A stretch of DNA of 64,000 nucleotides from Desemzia sp. RIT 804 (lineage in GTDB: Bacteria > Bacillota > Bacilli > Lactobacillales > Carnobacteriaceae): the NCBI RefSeq assembly GCF_016892605.1, contig NZ_JAFEMV010000003.1:1-64000 (forward strand). Reading direction: 5' to 3'. This document shows positions 1-7,804 of this stretch, one piece after another. Numbering within the stretch: the first letter of the stretch is position 1; every line of letters starts with the position of its first letter. A program made the position numbers and the translations under genes. The notes under the pieces are model-generated. The model was not told where the DNA came from. It did no database searches and worked only from the letters and a program-made list of their open reading frames with translations.

Positions 1-160
1 GTTTGCGTCGTCTTCGTGACAACTTCTTAATAATATCAGAGCAGTGACTTGGTGTCAACAATTTTTTGAAATTATTTTTTTGTTGTTTGGCTTTGTTTAA
101 GCCGTGTTGCCGTGACAACTTCTATATATTATCATCGTTTTTAAAAGTCGTCAATAGTAT
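1..160 (-). promoter_or_regulatory. Tandem leftward promoters, rRNA-operon type
   Basis: Two complete sigma-A promoters read leftward. The upstream one has -35 TTGACG (149-154) and -10 TAATAT (126-131); the downstream one has -35 TTGACA (53-58) and -10 TATTAT (30-35). Both spacers are exactly 17 nt. Just downstream of each -10 lies the same 13-nt stretch, AGAAGTTGTCACG on the minus strand (111-123 and 15-27). Tandem promoters with identical initially transcribed sequence are typical of rrn operons in Firmicutes. I infer that a 16S gene begins beyond the left edge; the gene itself is not visible. Confidence 0.75.
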
Positions 161-500
161 TTTTATGCTTTTTTTGTTTATTTTTACATTCTATTTATTT
201 TTCATTTAAACCGATTATCGCTTTATATTATAGAAGAAACTTGTTACTAACCACTTCTCATTTTCATTTAATACCAAGAGCTTTGCTTTGTATTCTCCCT
301 TCTGCTCTCTCATTATTTTTCACTACGTCTTTCGATCATTTATTTCTGTTTACGTAAATGACAGTGCTCTCAATCCATATCGAATAAATGTGTCTTCCAT
401 TAAAACAAACTAAAAACCAATTTTTTAATTCTCATATTTGTTTTTTTATATAACAATCGTGCTACACTAACTTTCGGTAAATTATAAGGAGGAATAGAAT
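161..500. other. AT-rich gene-free spacer
   Basis: This stretch separates the leftward rrn-type promoters from the rightward lipoprotein gene. No credible reading frame or hairpin is seen. A weak -10-like TACACT at 463-468 could serve the next gene, but no good -35 stands at the right distance. An A/G-rich ribosome binding site (aaggagga) sits just before 501. Confidence 0.5.
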
Positions 501-968
501 ATGTTAAAAAAATTAATTGGACCATTGGCAGTGATTTCGCTTTCTCTTTTCGCTTGTGGCAATGAAGAAACCAGCGAAAGCCCTGGATCTACTATAGCAA
601 GTCCGGACGAAATCATGAGTCAAATTATAGAAGGCAGCTCAGAGGACGAACGTCCCTCTGTAAGTCTAGATTTTAATTCTGGTGTAGAATGGACAGATGA
701 AGGTTACACATCTTACCCTTCGGAAGATAACAGTTATTTAGTTAATGGTTACATTGAAGGCGGAGACAAACTTTTCTTAGTTCAAGATGGTGAAGTACTA
801 GAAGAAATTATGCTGTCAGAAAATTTAGATTTTGAATATGCTATGGAACCTATTTCAGAAACACAAGTTTTCTATTTAGTCGCAGATAACCGCTTAAAAG
901 TTGGCCAAACAGATGTCGACTTAGATGAAGTAGATCGTGTTGAAAAGATTACTTTTGCAGTAGAATAG
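501..968 (+). CDS. Small secreted lipoprotein, unknown function
   Basis: The 155-residue product starts with a short basic N-terminus, a hydrophobic segment and the lipobox LSLFAC, so it should be lipidated at Cys19 or close to it and anchored outside the membrane. The mature part is strongly acidic (many Glu, Asp, Ser) and opens with a low-complexity linker rich in Glu, Ser and Pro. No catalytic or binding motif was recognised. A good ribosome binding site precedes the ATG and a terminator hairpin follows, so it is probably monocistronic. Function unknown; a second acidic-linker lipoprotein (39049) occurs in the window but I see no clear homology between the two. Confidence 0.8.
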   Translation: MLKKLIGPLAVISLSLFACGNEETSESPGSTIASPDEIMSQIIEGSSEDERPSVSLDFNSGVEWTDEGYTSYPSEDNSYLVNGYIEGGDKLFLVQDGEVLEEIMLSENLDFEYAMEPISETQVFYLVADNRLKVGQTDVDLDEVDRVEKITFAVE

Positions 969-990
969 TGATTAGGCTTTATTTTTGATA

Positions 991-1035
991 AAAACAGTGC
1001 TCTATCTTTACAAGGTAGAATACTGTTTTTTATTT
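991..1035 (+). terminator. Rho-independent terminator
   Basis: AAACAGT pairs with ACTGTTT and an inner TCTATC pairs with GGTAGA, followed by a run of T. It ends the lipoprotein gene. Confidence 0.8.
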
Positions 1036-1131
1036 TTAACCTTTCTTTCTAAGAAGCATCCTTATTAATACAAGTGAAATTCACTTTATGCTACTATTGG
1101 GATGACAACTAATTATAAGGTGGCAACTTAT

Positions 1132-1488
1132 ATGCGAATCGTTGGATTAGCTATTCTTTCTATTTTTAATACTATCGTTTCTTTACTGCTGATCTTTGTA
1201 CTGTTTGGCTTGACCCAACTAACTTTAGGATTAGGAAATGGAGCTAGTGACAACTCTGCTTTAATTGGATATATTATTGTCGGTCTAGTCATTATACTGA
1301 TTCTTTGGTTTGGCCTTTACCAAATATACACCCGCAACAGGCAACTATGGTTGATATTATTTGCTGCTATCGGGGTCGTCTTAACGATTGCAAACCTTCG
1401 AGTTGTCTGGTTTGTTCTATTAATGGTCGTGTACTTTACCGGCATTCTATTAATAATTAAAGATAATAGTTTCAACACTAAAGCTTAA
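1132..1488 (+). CDS. Small integral membrane protein
   Basis: The 118-residue product has three to four hydrophobic segments (near residues 5-30, 45-65, 73-95 and 95-112) and a lysine-containing tail. An ATG 30 bases upstream (1102) is in frame, but the ribosome binding site AAGGTGG at 1117-1123 is placed 8 nt before 1132, so the shorter start is preferred. It stands alone between two terminators. No family was recognised and no function is proposed. Confidence 0.7.
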   Translation: MRIVGLAILSIFNTIVSLLLIFVLFGLTQLTLGLGNGASDNSALIGYIIVGLVIILILWFGLYQIYTRNRQLWLILFAAIGVVLTIANLRVVWFVLLMVVYFTGILLIIKDNSFNTKA

Positions 1489-1496
1489 TAAACTGA

Positions 1497-1545
1497 AAAC
1501 CAGTGCAGCTCTCTTTTCATAAAAAAGATGCATTGGTTTTTATTA
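1497..1545 (+). terminator. Rho-independent terminator
   Basis: AAACCAGTGCA pairs with TGCATTGGTTT (one G-T pair) and is followed by T-rich sequence. It ends the small membrane protein gene. Confidence 0.75.
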
Positions 1546-1591
1546 TTTATGACTATATGTTTTACTAAACACTAGACTTGTAAACTATCTT

Positions 1592-1801
1592 TCACTCATC
1601 CATTGTGTATCCTAAAATATCTCCCGGTTGGCAGTCTAAAGCTTTGCACAAAGCTTCTAGAGTTGAAAACCGAATCGCTTTAGCTTTTCCGTTTTTCAGA
1701 ATAGAAATATTGGCCATCGTTATCCCTACTTTTTCGGAAAGCTCCGTTACACTCATCTTTCTTTTCGCCAACAGCACATCAATATTGATTCTAATTGCCA
1801 T
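1592..1801 (-). CDS. Xre/Cro-type HTH regulator, YozG-like
   Basis: The 69-residue product is a single helix-turn-helix domain of the Xre family: the recognition region reads VTELSEKVGITMANIS followed by a conserved LEALCKALDCQPGDIL tail, typical of the short YozG-type regulators. A GTG at 1810 is in frame, but it lies inside the GAGGTG ribosome binding site, so the ATG at 1801 is chosen. It lies 10 bases downstream of the DUF2975 membrane protein gene, a pairing well known in Firmicutes (YoaS/YozG in Bacillus). It presumably controls that operon; target and signal are unknown. Confidence 0.85.
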   Translation of the reverse strand: MAIRINIDVLLAKRKMSVTELSEKVGITMANISILKNGKAKAIRFSTLEALCKALDCQPGDILGYTMDE

Positions 1802-1811
1802 ATTATTCACC

Positions 1812-2303
1812 TCAAACGGTTAATTCATTTTCAGATTTTAACTCAATAGCTTCTTGTAAAAGCCTTTGGAGAACTGCAGCAAATACAGATACCACCAGTG
1901 CAGCAAAAGCTGGTATCATTCCTATAATGACAAGTCCTGGCGCATCATCCCATTGTGCTACGGCGAAAACCAGTGGTGAGATCAGAATATACAAACCACA
2001 AATGATAAGAGCATACTTCTTGATTTTCTTTAAAGCTGCTACAGATAATGCAGAAAAAGCTTTGTTGCGGTCAATATATGTCAGCATTTTAAATGCTTGA
2101 TACAATGAAGCATAATACGGAATCATAGATAAAGTCAATCCAGTTAAAATACCTAGAATAATATACCCTAACGTCCCTCCCTTAAATGCTTCTGTTATTG
2201 CTACCGATCCTATTTGAAACCATAAAATGACTGCTAATATTAAAACGGGCAGCCCCATCAAGAACACTGCTGCTTTCAGTAAGAATGTAGATCCATTTTT
2301 CAC
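1812..2303 (-). CDS. DUF2975 family membrane protein
   Basis: The 163-residue product has four transmembrane segments (about residues 8-30, 45-65, 90-112, 125-150) in the arrangement of the DUF2975 family, including the conserved Y-x-A-F-K-M-L-x-x-I-D stretch after the second segment. Translation starts at GTG 2303, 8 nt after AAGGAGG; the overlapping ATG is followed at once by TGA. It forms a two-gene operon with the HTH regulator that follows. Members of this family are always found beside such a regulator; their function is not established. Confidence 0.85.
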   Translation of the reverse strand: MKNGSTFLLKAAVFLMGLPVLILAVILWFQIGSVAITEAFKGGTLGYIILGILTGLTLSMIPYYASLYQAFKMLTYIDRNKAFSALSVAALKKIKKYALIICGLYILISPLVFAVAQWDDAPGLVIIGMIPAFAALVVSVFAAVLQRLLQEAIELKSENELTV

Positions 2304-2418
2304 ATTCTACTCCTCCTTTTATTTCTTGAAATTATTCTACCATTTATTTATCGAATATCAATAAATATATATTGAATTTTGACAAATCTAAAGAAACTTC
2401 ACCTTTTCTTAAATAACT

Positions 2419-2474
2419 AAAAACCTAGCTAAACACGGTCGTATTTTACATCGACTCGTCCCGCTAGGTTTTTG
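2419..2474 (-). terminator. Terminator of the purine permease gene
   Basis: AAACCTAGC and GCTAGGTTT form a 9-bp stem with a long loop, with T runs on both strands. It lies directly after the stop codon of the leftward permease gene. Confidence 0.75.
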
Positions 2475-2477
2475 ATT

Positions 2478-3800
2478 TTAAATAAAGGACAATACAAAAT
2501 AAAGAATAAAAATGACAGATAATAAAACTGTTGTTCCGGTCAACTCTTTTGTATCGTTTTTGACTAGTTTCAATAGCGTGTAAGAAATAAATCCGAATGC
2601 TATTCCATCAGCTATATTAAAAGTCAATAAGGTCATGATGATCGTAAATAACGCTGGAAAGGCATCTGAGAATTCATCAAAAGGAATTTTCTTAATATTC
2701 CCTTGGATCATGCTGGCTCCAACAATGATTAAAATTGGTGCAACAGCACTCATCGGAATAAGACTTAATATCGGTAAGATAAACAAAGCAGGAATAAATA
2801 ATAGGCCAGCCGTTAAGGAAGTCAGCCCTGTTCTCCCACCTGCTGCCACGCCCGTTGCGCCTTCAGCAGTAGTACTTGTAGAGTTGCATCCCAACACAGC
2901 AGAAACTAAAGTAGAGATTGCATTTGACAGATAAGCTTTAGGCAATTTTTTTCTGTCAGGTAGCATACTTAATTGTGAACCTAAATTTTGGAATAAAACC
3001 ATCATCAACAGCGCAAAAACTGCAATCCAAAAATCGAGTGTCAATATTGAACTGAAATCAAATTGCCCAATTCCTTCTATAAACGGAGTCAAGGTAAATG
3101 AAAAATCCGTCACTTCTGATAGATTGACTACTCCTGTGGCTATACCGATCAAAGTACCGGCTACAATGCTGATCAAAAAATTAGCTGGCACTTTTCTTTC
3201 GAATAAAATGACTGCAATCAGCAACGTTAATAATGTAGTCAACGGAAGAGGATCACTTAAATTTCCTAACGCTACTAATGTCCCTTCATTCCCGATGATT
3301 ATCCCACCATCTTTTAATCCTAAAAACATTACGAAAAACCCGATAGCCACGCTCATTCCTGAAACCAATGTTCCTGGAATTGCAGAGGCTAGTTTAAGAG
3401 CTATCTTAGAAGCGGCGATCACTGTAAACAAGATTCCTACTACCAATACAACCGTTAATGCTTGAGGACTAGTCAAACCGAAAGCTCCTACTAGCGTAAA
3501 AGCAAAGAAAGCATTATCGCTCATTCCAGGTGTGATGATCAATGGGGAGTTGGCTAGAAAGGCCATCAATAAACAACCGACTACCGCACTAAAGACGGTC
3601 GCGATAGTTACAGCACCATAATCCATACCTGTTGTACTCAACACCGAAGCATTGACTGCAATAATATAGGATATCGAGATGAAACTTGTCAATCCGGCTA
3701 AAATTTCTGTTTTGATTGTACTCTTTTCTTCCAGTATATTAAATTTCCGATTTGTAAACTCCTTTAAAGACCAGCTTGTACCTTGCTGTTTTCCACTCAT
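2478..3800 (-). CDS. NCS2/AzgA-family purine permease
   Basis: The 440-residue protein is a 12-14-segment transporter of the AzgA/PbuG branch of NCS2, which imports adenine, guanine or hypoxanthine by proton symport. Seen motifs are TPGMSDNAFFAF in segment 3 and GVAAGGRTGLTS after segment 10. In the usual AzgA proteins the first motif reads GMGLNAFFAF and the second region STTTYIESAAG; here these are SDNAFF and STTAEGATG, so substrate choice may differ from classical guanine/hypoxanthine carriers. AAGGAG precedes the ATG. It is monocistronic; no purine riboswitch aptamer was recognised in the upstream 100 bases. Confidence 0.88.
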   Translation of the reverse strand: MSGKQQGTSWSLKEFTNRKFNILEEKSTIKTEILAGLTSFISISYIIAVNASVLSTTGMDYGAVTIATVFSAVVGCLLMAFLANSPLIITPGMSDNAFFAFTLVGAFGLTSPQALTVVLVVGILFTVIAASKIALKLASAIPGTLVSGMSVAIGFFVMFLGLKDGGIIIGNEGTLVALGNLSDPLPLTTLLTLLIAVILFERKVPANFLISIVAGTLIGIATGVVNLSEVTDFSFTLTPFIEGIGQFDFSSILTLDFWIAVFALLMMVLFQNLGSQLSMLPDRKKLPKAYLSNAISTLVSAVLGCNSTSTTAEGATGVAAGGRTGLTSLTAGLLFIPALFILPILSLIPMSAVAPILIIVGASMIQGNIKKIPFDEFSDAFPALFTIIMTLLTFNIADGIAFGFISYTLLKLVKNDTKELTGTTVLLSVIFILYFVLSFI

Positions 3801-3936
3801 ATTCGTGCCACTTCTCCTTTAATTTTCAGGATATAAATTTATTCAACCTAAATAAAGCTAGATGACTCTTTATACTGATTCTATTATATCTAACAATGAC
3901 TTATAATATTGCAATTATTGGAAAATATTTAAACGA

Positions 3937-4090
3937 AAGCGGGACAAAAAACGTTTTGACCATTGAATATAAGCCAGCCTCCCCTTATGAGAAAAAGCAT
4001 CTCATAAGGGGAGACTGGCTTATAGGCATGGGGTCAGGCTTTTGGAACGCGTTTAAAAGCACCCACTTAGTATGTCACAGAGATATCCCG
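3937..4090 (+). repeat. Dispersed hairpin element, family 1, copy 1
   Basis: This is a full-length copy of a 155-170-bp element found six times in the window. It starts with GCGGGACAAAA, contains a long near-perfect hairpin at 3969-4023 (arms ATAAGCCAG...TTATGAGA and its complement), and ends with TGTCACAGAGATATCCCGA. The ends are imperfect inverted repeats (CGGGA type). It lies between the permease and the lipocalin-like gene. No protein is encoded; an overlapping open frame on the plus strand is judged spurious. Confidence 0.85.
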
Positions 4091-4104
4091 ACCTCGCTTA
4101 CTTT

Positions 4105-4527
4105 CTACTTCTTTAATCTTCTCCAGACTAGTTTTCTTTCTGGATGTTGGACATTTGATAAATACAACATATCTCCTTCAGTCTTTACTTTGCGTGCTTG
4201 TTTAGATCCTACATAAGAAGACACCAAACTGACTTCAACATGTGTTTCAAGTATTTTTGCTTCCTCATCAATTACAAATGGACCCGAATAAGCATGATAT
4301 CCTAATTCTGCCATCTTTTTTTCTGCTTCAGTCAGAAACAGGATACCAGTATTCCCATTCCTGTCAGCCGCCATGATATGAACGGAAATCCGATTATCTA
4401 AAGTGAATAGAATAAAACCTTTGGCATCTTTTCCTAGGGGGTAGATGATTTCTCCATTTTTATCTTCTGATTGAAAAGAAATCAGTTCCCACGTTGTACC
4501 TGCGATCAATTCTTGTATTTTCCCCAC
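4105..4527 (-). CDS. Lipocalin-like domain protein
   Basis: The 140-residue product has the G-T-W-E-L-x-S-F start and the later G-F-I-L-F-T and Y-x-G-x-F strands of the small lipocalin-like (Lipocalin_5) beta-barrel family, cytoplasmic by the lack of a signal peptide. Such proteins are thought to bind small hydrophobic ligands; no ligand can be named. It starts with GTG 9 nt after AGGAGG. The cupin gene ends 24 bases upstream on the same strand, so both probably form one operon. Repeat element copy 1 lies just downstream and may act as its terminator. Confidence 0.75.
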   Translation of the reverse strand: MGKIQELIAGTTWELISFQSEDKNGEIIYPLGKDAKGFILFTLDNRISVHIMAADRNGNTGILFLTEAEKKMAELGYHAYSGPFVIDEEAKILETHVEVSLVSSYVGSKQARKVKTEGDMLYLSNVQHPERKLVWRRLKK

Positions 4528-4551
4528 TATCTATTTCCTCCTACGGGTTGT

Positions 4552-5070
4552 TTAGTTGATCATAAATTTATCCCAATATTCAAACACTCCGCCCTGCGTT
4601 TTTTCGATTGGATCATACTCTGGGATACCGAGTCGAGAAATATTTATTTTCATTTCTTCATAATTATTAGTATCTCCTTTTTGCATATCCGGCTCTTTGC
4701 CTTCTGGATAAGCTCCCACAATTTGAAAATCATCGGTTGCTTTAATGAGCTTATGCGCCACACCGGCCGGAAGCAGCAGAGCATCTCCCATTTTGAAAGG
4801 ATAAATTTCACGATCAGGGCCGCCTAGTTGGACTTGGGCTTCTCCCGAAATGCAGACCAACACTTCATGTGTATTTGAGTGGAAATGGTGGTAAGTAAAT
4901 ATTCCGCCTATCCATCCATTGGTGTATCCATTTTTTTCTAGAAATAGTTGCACTTCTTCTCCGTTGTTTTTAGAATTTGCCAGCTCTTTGACTGCTTCAG
5001 GATAAAACAAAACAGGTAATGAACTGTTTGGATATGGTTTGTTTTCTTTGATATCAAATACTTTTGCCAT
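4552..5070 (-). CDS. Cupin-domain protein
   Basis: The 172-residue protein has a complete cupin barrel. Motif 1 is HFHSNTHEVLVCISG (residues about 63-77), supplying two His and a Glu for metal; motif 2 is GDALLLPAGVAHKL (about 95-108). These should hold a divalent metal. Length and sequence fit the YjlB-type cupins, whose substrate is unknown; a role in binding or converting a small polar metabolite is likely. It is the first gene of a probable operon with the lipocalin-like gene. AAGGAG precedes the ATG. Confidence 0.82.
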   Translation of the reverse strand: MAKVFDIKENKPYPNSSLPVLFYPEAVKELANSKNNGEEVQLFLEKNGYTNGWIGGIFTYHHFHSNTHEVLVCISGEAQVQLGGPDREIYPFKMGDALLLPAGVAHKLIKATDDFQIVGAYPEGKEPDMQKGDTNNYEEMKINISRLGIPEYDPIEKTQGGVFEYWDKFMIN

Positions 5071-5265
5071 TGCTATACACTCCTTACACTATTTGTTTAT
5101 TCTTATTATAAGGATTCATCAACACTTAGTCGAAGATTTCATTCGGCAAATAGATTCCTTCTATCTGTTTAGAAGGTTTTGTTTTGGGTTTGCCATAAGA
5201 ATCATTGTACTATAGAAGCTAGCTTTCGAACGTCTAAAAAAATGTATCGTAAGTTTTCTATTACA

Positions 5266-5300
5266 TGCTATAATAAACTCACCGTGTGTTATGCAACACA
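5266..5300 (+). promoter_or_regulatory. Extended -10 promoter with overlapping operator palindrome
   Basis: TGC-TATAAT (5266-5274) is a perfect extended -10 element; no strong -35 is seen, as expected for that class. Eleven bases downstream, TGTGTT-ATGC-AACACA (5285-5300) is a perfect 6-bp inverted repeat covering the expected start of transcription. I infer a repressor site controlling the ornithine-cyclodeaminase-family gene. Confidence 0.6.
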
Positions 5301-5373
5301 TAAAAGAGTCGTTAAATATATCATACAGTTTCTAACAGAGAGGATCTCTCTGAATAAAAAAGGAGGGGTTATT

Positions 5374-6378
5374 CTGAAAGAAAAGAATACACTTTTAATC
5401 AATCAAACAACTATTAAAGATTTATTGGACATAGGAGATTTCAATGCTATTGTACATAAAACATTTCAAGGTCTTGGTGATGGTACTGTCATCAATCCCA
5501 CTAAATTAACCTTAGATTTAGGAGAAACTGGCGGTTATCCTCCATATGAGGGCTTTATGAATGCGATGCCTGCTTATATCGGCTGGCAAGATATTGCAGG
5601 ATTAAAATGGGTCGGCGGATTTTTGGGCGAACGTAAAAAAGCTGGGCTGCCTTACATCACAGCAATGATCCTTCTTATCAATCCTCATTTAGGCACTTTT
5701 ACTGCAGCTCTAGAGGGAGCGTATATCACTAATATGAGGACTGGAGCACAAACAGCTAATGCTTTGCGTTATTTAGTAAAGAAACCTTCTATTACAGTTG
5801 GTATGTACGGTGCAGGTATGCAAGCTAGTACTAACATCATCGCTATTTCAAATTTATTTGATATTTCAGAATTGATTGTCTGGAACCACCGTCGCTCAAC
5901 AGCGGAACAATTTGCAGAAGACATGAAGGATATCGTTAGCGGGAAGATTCGTGTTGTTGAAGATGCTGAAGAAGCTAGCCAAGCAGATGTGCTGATCACT
6001 GTGACTCCAGCTCAAGAACCGATTATCAAAACGGAATGGGTCAAGCCCGGCACGATTGTCTTCCCGCTTGGTTCATTCCAAGAAATCGAAGACGATTTGA
6101 TTCTAAAAGCTGACAAAATTATTGTTGATCATGTAGAACAAGCTCTTCACCGCGGAGCTTTAAAACATCTAACTCATGAAGGTAAAATATCAAAAGACGA
6201 TATCTTTACGACATTAGGCGAATTGGCGCTTGAAAAAACCTCCGCTGGTGACTTGTCTAATGATATTACGATCTGCATCCCAATCGGAACTGGAGCGATG
6301 GATGTGGCCATTGCTGGGGAAGTATATAAACGAGCTCTTGAAAAAGGATTAGGCGACTCATTTGATTTTGAAGCATAA
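5374..6378 (+). CDS. Ornithine cyclodeaminase/mu-crystallin family enzyme
   Basis: The 334-residue product is an NAD(P)-dependent enzyme of the ornithine cyclodeaminase/mu-crystallin family. It has the substrate-side KWVGGFLGERKKAGLP region, LTNMRTGA-type AYITNMRTGAQTAN stretch and the Rossmann loop GMYGAGMQAS. Family members include ornithine cyclodeaminase, alanine dehydrogenase and imine reductases, so the substrate is open. The frame stays open up to 5179, but the only good ribosome binding site (AAAGGAGG, 5360-5367) points to a CTG at 5374; ATT at 5371 is the alternative. The upstream 65 codons contain the promoter and operator and are not coding. A strong terminator follows. Confidence 0.85.
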   Translation: MKEKNTLLINQTTIKDLLDIGDFNAIVHKTFQGLGDGTVINPTKLTLDLGETGGYPPYEGFMNAMPAYIGWQDIAGLKWVGGFLGERKKAGLPYITAMILLINPHLGTFTAALEGAYITNMRTGAQTANALRYLVKKPSITVGMYGAGMQASTNIIAISNLFDISELIVWNHRRSTAEQFAEDMKDIVSGKIRVVEDAEEASQADVLITVTPAQEPIIKTEWVKPGTIVFPLGSFQEIEDDLILKADKIIVDHVEQALHRGALKHLTHEGKISKDDIFTTLGELALEKTSAGDLSNDITICIPIGTGAMDVAIAGEVYKRALEKGLGDSFDFEA

Positions 6379-6381
6379 ACT

Positions 6382-6426
6382 AAAAACAGTCCCAAAATGA
6401 ACGATCATTTTGGGACTGTTTTTTAG
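6382..6426 (+). terminator. Strong bidirectional terminator
   Basis: A 14-bp stem built from ACAGTCCCAAAATGA and its complement with a 4-nt loop, flanked by A run and T run. It ends the enzyme gene on the plus strand and can also serve the convergent YccF gene. Confidence 0.9.
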
Positions 6427-6443
6427 TTTGTTTTTTTATAAGC

Positions 6444-6809
6444 TTAAGTGCGGTATATTTCTGATCCAACTGGTAATAAAGCTAATTTAGCATGCTTGAA
6501 ATGCTGCATCCCAAAAGGAATCCCTACAATTGTCAGACAGAAAATAATCCCCAGCATGATTTCTTCTCCTACGATCGCAAAACCGCCAAGTATCAACCAA
6601 ATGATATTGATCAAAAGCGAAGATCCGCTATCACTGAAGTGGATATCCTTCCCAAACGGAGCTGCTGACATTTTAGCAAATTTAAAACACTGGGCACCGA
6701 TCGGAATTCCTACAAACGTGAGCGACCATAAAATACCTAAAATTCCCCATGACAGAAATCCGATAAATCCGCCTAAAATAAACCATATTATATTTCCCAA
6801 TACTTTCAT
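6444..6809 (-). CDS. YccF-domain inner membrane protein
   Basis: The 121-residue protein has two tandem YccF (DUF307) repeats: each has the N-I-I-W-x-I-L-G-G start, a second hydrophobic stretch with T-x-V-G-I-P-x-G and a following Q-x-F-K-x-A-K-x-x-x-x-P-x-G. Four membrane segments are predicted. The family is widespread and of unknown function. AAGAGGAG precedes the ATG. It appears monocistronic. Confidence 0.85.
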   Translation of the reverse strand: MKVLGNIIWFILGGFIGFLSWGILGILWSLTFVGIPIGAQCFKFAKMSAAPFGKDIHFSDSGSSLLINIIWLILGGFAIVGEEIMLGIIFCLTIVGIPFGMQHFKHAKLALLPVGSEIYRT

Positions 6810-6995
6810 GTATCTTCTTCTCCTCTTTAAATATTGCCGTTCTATTAATCACATTATTTATTATAGAAGAAAGATCTTATGATGACATCGGTCTAAATGA
6901 TGATTTTTCTATAATTGGTTCCAAATTACCCTTCACTTTGAATCATGCCTACTCGCAGGCCACTCTTAAATCACTCGTTATATTCTTGATTTGAA

Positions 6996-7024
6996 TTGTG
7001 AAGACTCCATAGTTGGTATAGAAT
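6996..7024 (+). promoter_or_regulatory. Promoter of the small-ORF/SAP-gene unit
   Basis: TTGTGA (6996-7001), a 17-nt spacer and TAGAAT (7019-7024) form a credible sigma-A promoter in an otherwise gene-free stretch (6810-7040). The transcript would cover the frameshifted small ORF and the SAP-domain gene. Confidence 0.5.
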
Positions 7025-7056
7025 AAGAATTATATCAAGAAATAAAGGAGCGGTGG

Positions 7057-7162
7057 ATGATGAACAAATTATCCTCATCACCCGAATGAATTTGTGAAGA
7101 TCAAAGATTTTTACGACAGTATTGAGATCAATCAACAAATTGCCTTAGATTTCTTAAACTAA
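7057..7162 (+). pseudogene. Frameshifted small ORF upstream of the SAP gene
   Basis: AAAGGAG (7045-7051) is well placed before two ATG codons (7057 and 7060), but this frame stops after ten codons (MMNKLSSSPE). Inserting one A into the AAA run at 7066-7068 would join the start to a frame that is open to the TAA at 7160 and reads NYPHHPNEFVK then IKDFYDSIEINQQIALDFLN, about 35 residues in total. I infer a small protein inactivated by loss of one base in a homopolymer. The stop lies 17 bases before the SAP gene start. The protein was not recognised; a sequencing error is possible. Confidence 0.45.
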
Positions 7163-7179
7163 TTAAAAGGAGTTCATTT

Positions 7180-7797
7180 ATGAATATACATAACATTGAG
7201 AAACAAAATAGTCATTTAAATTTAGAAGACCCGGCTGTACAAAAGGTTTTTTCTCTTTATGAGAATTCTGCAGAAGTTCCCTATATCTCGCCAAAGCGCG
7301 ATTTAGAGGAATGGTTGAGTTTAGTCGAAATCGGTTCAGAAAAGCTAGTTCCAAAACGGAATTTGATCCGTTACGAAGAAGATATTTTACCTGGACACCT
7401 GATTTTATTGTGGCGAATCAATTTCGGCACATTTACAAATGCAAGTGTATACCCGAAATATTTTGAATACGACTATGGCATCAATGGCAGACGAGCACTA
7501 GATGAAGTTCAAGATAAAGGCTATGCAGTCGAGCTTTCCGCAATGGATTCTTTAGATCATTTGAATGCTGCACAATTAAAAGCTGTTCTAAAACAATTAG
7601 GAGTAACAGGTTATTCTAAATTCAAGAAACCTGAATTGATCGAATTGACGAAAGAACAATTGACGAAAGAACAATTGACAGAAGAGCAAATTGCTCCTTA
7701 TATTAAAGTAAGAGGCTATGTTTTGACAGAAGCAGGTAAAGATCTTTTAGTGAAATACCCTGAAGCCGTCGATCGTCACCCTAAAAAGAAATATTGA
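7180..7797 (+). CDS. SAP-domain-containing protein
   Basis: The 205-residue product has an N-terminal region of about 115 residues (with LPGHLILLWRINFGT and YFEYDYGING) and a SAP-like helix-extension-helix near residues 121-155 (LNAAQLKAVLKQLGVTGYSK). SAP motifs bind nucleic acid. A 15-base unit encoding LTKEQ is repeated two and a half times near 7640-7690, extending the helix after the SAP motif. AAAGGAG precedes the ATG. Similar proteins occur in Firmicutes accessory regions; their role is not known. Repeat element copy 2 follows directly. Confidence 0.75.
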   Translation: MNIHNIEKQNSHLNLEDPAVQKVFSLYENSAEVPYISPKRDLEEWLSLVEIGSEKLVPKRNLIRYEEDILPGHLILLWRINFGTFTNASVYPKYFEYDYGINGRRALDEVQDKGYAVELSAMDSLDHLNAAQLKAVLKQLGVTGYSKFKKPELIELTKEQLTKEQLTEEQIAPYIKVRGYVLTEAGKDLLVKYPEAVDRHPKKKY

Positions 7798-7804
7798 CCC
7801 AAGA

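Noticed and set aside
2304-2477. Possible purine riboswitch near the permease
   Set aside because: This stretch is downstream of the permease gene, and the real upstream region (3801-3936) shows no purine aptamer core.
3896-4216. Open frame of 106 codons on the plus strand
   Set aside because: It runs through repeat copy 1 and over the end of the lipocalin-like gene, has no ribosome binding site and no protein-like composition.
5179-5373. 65-codon N-terminal extension of the cyclodeaminase-family protein
   Set aside because: It contains an extended -10 promoter and operator palindrome, has no RBS, and the family does not have such an extension.
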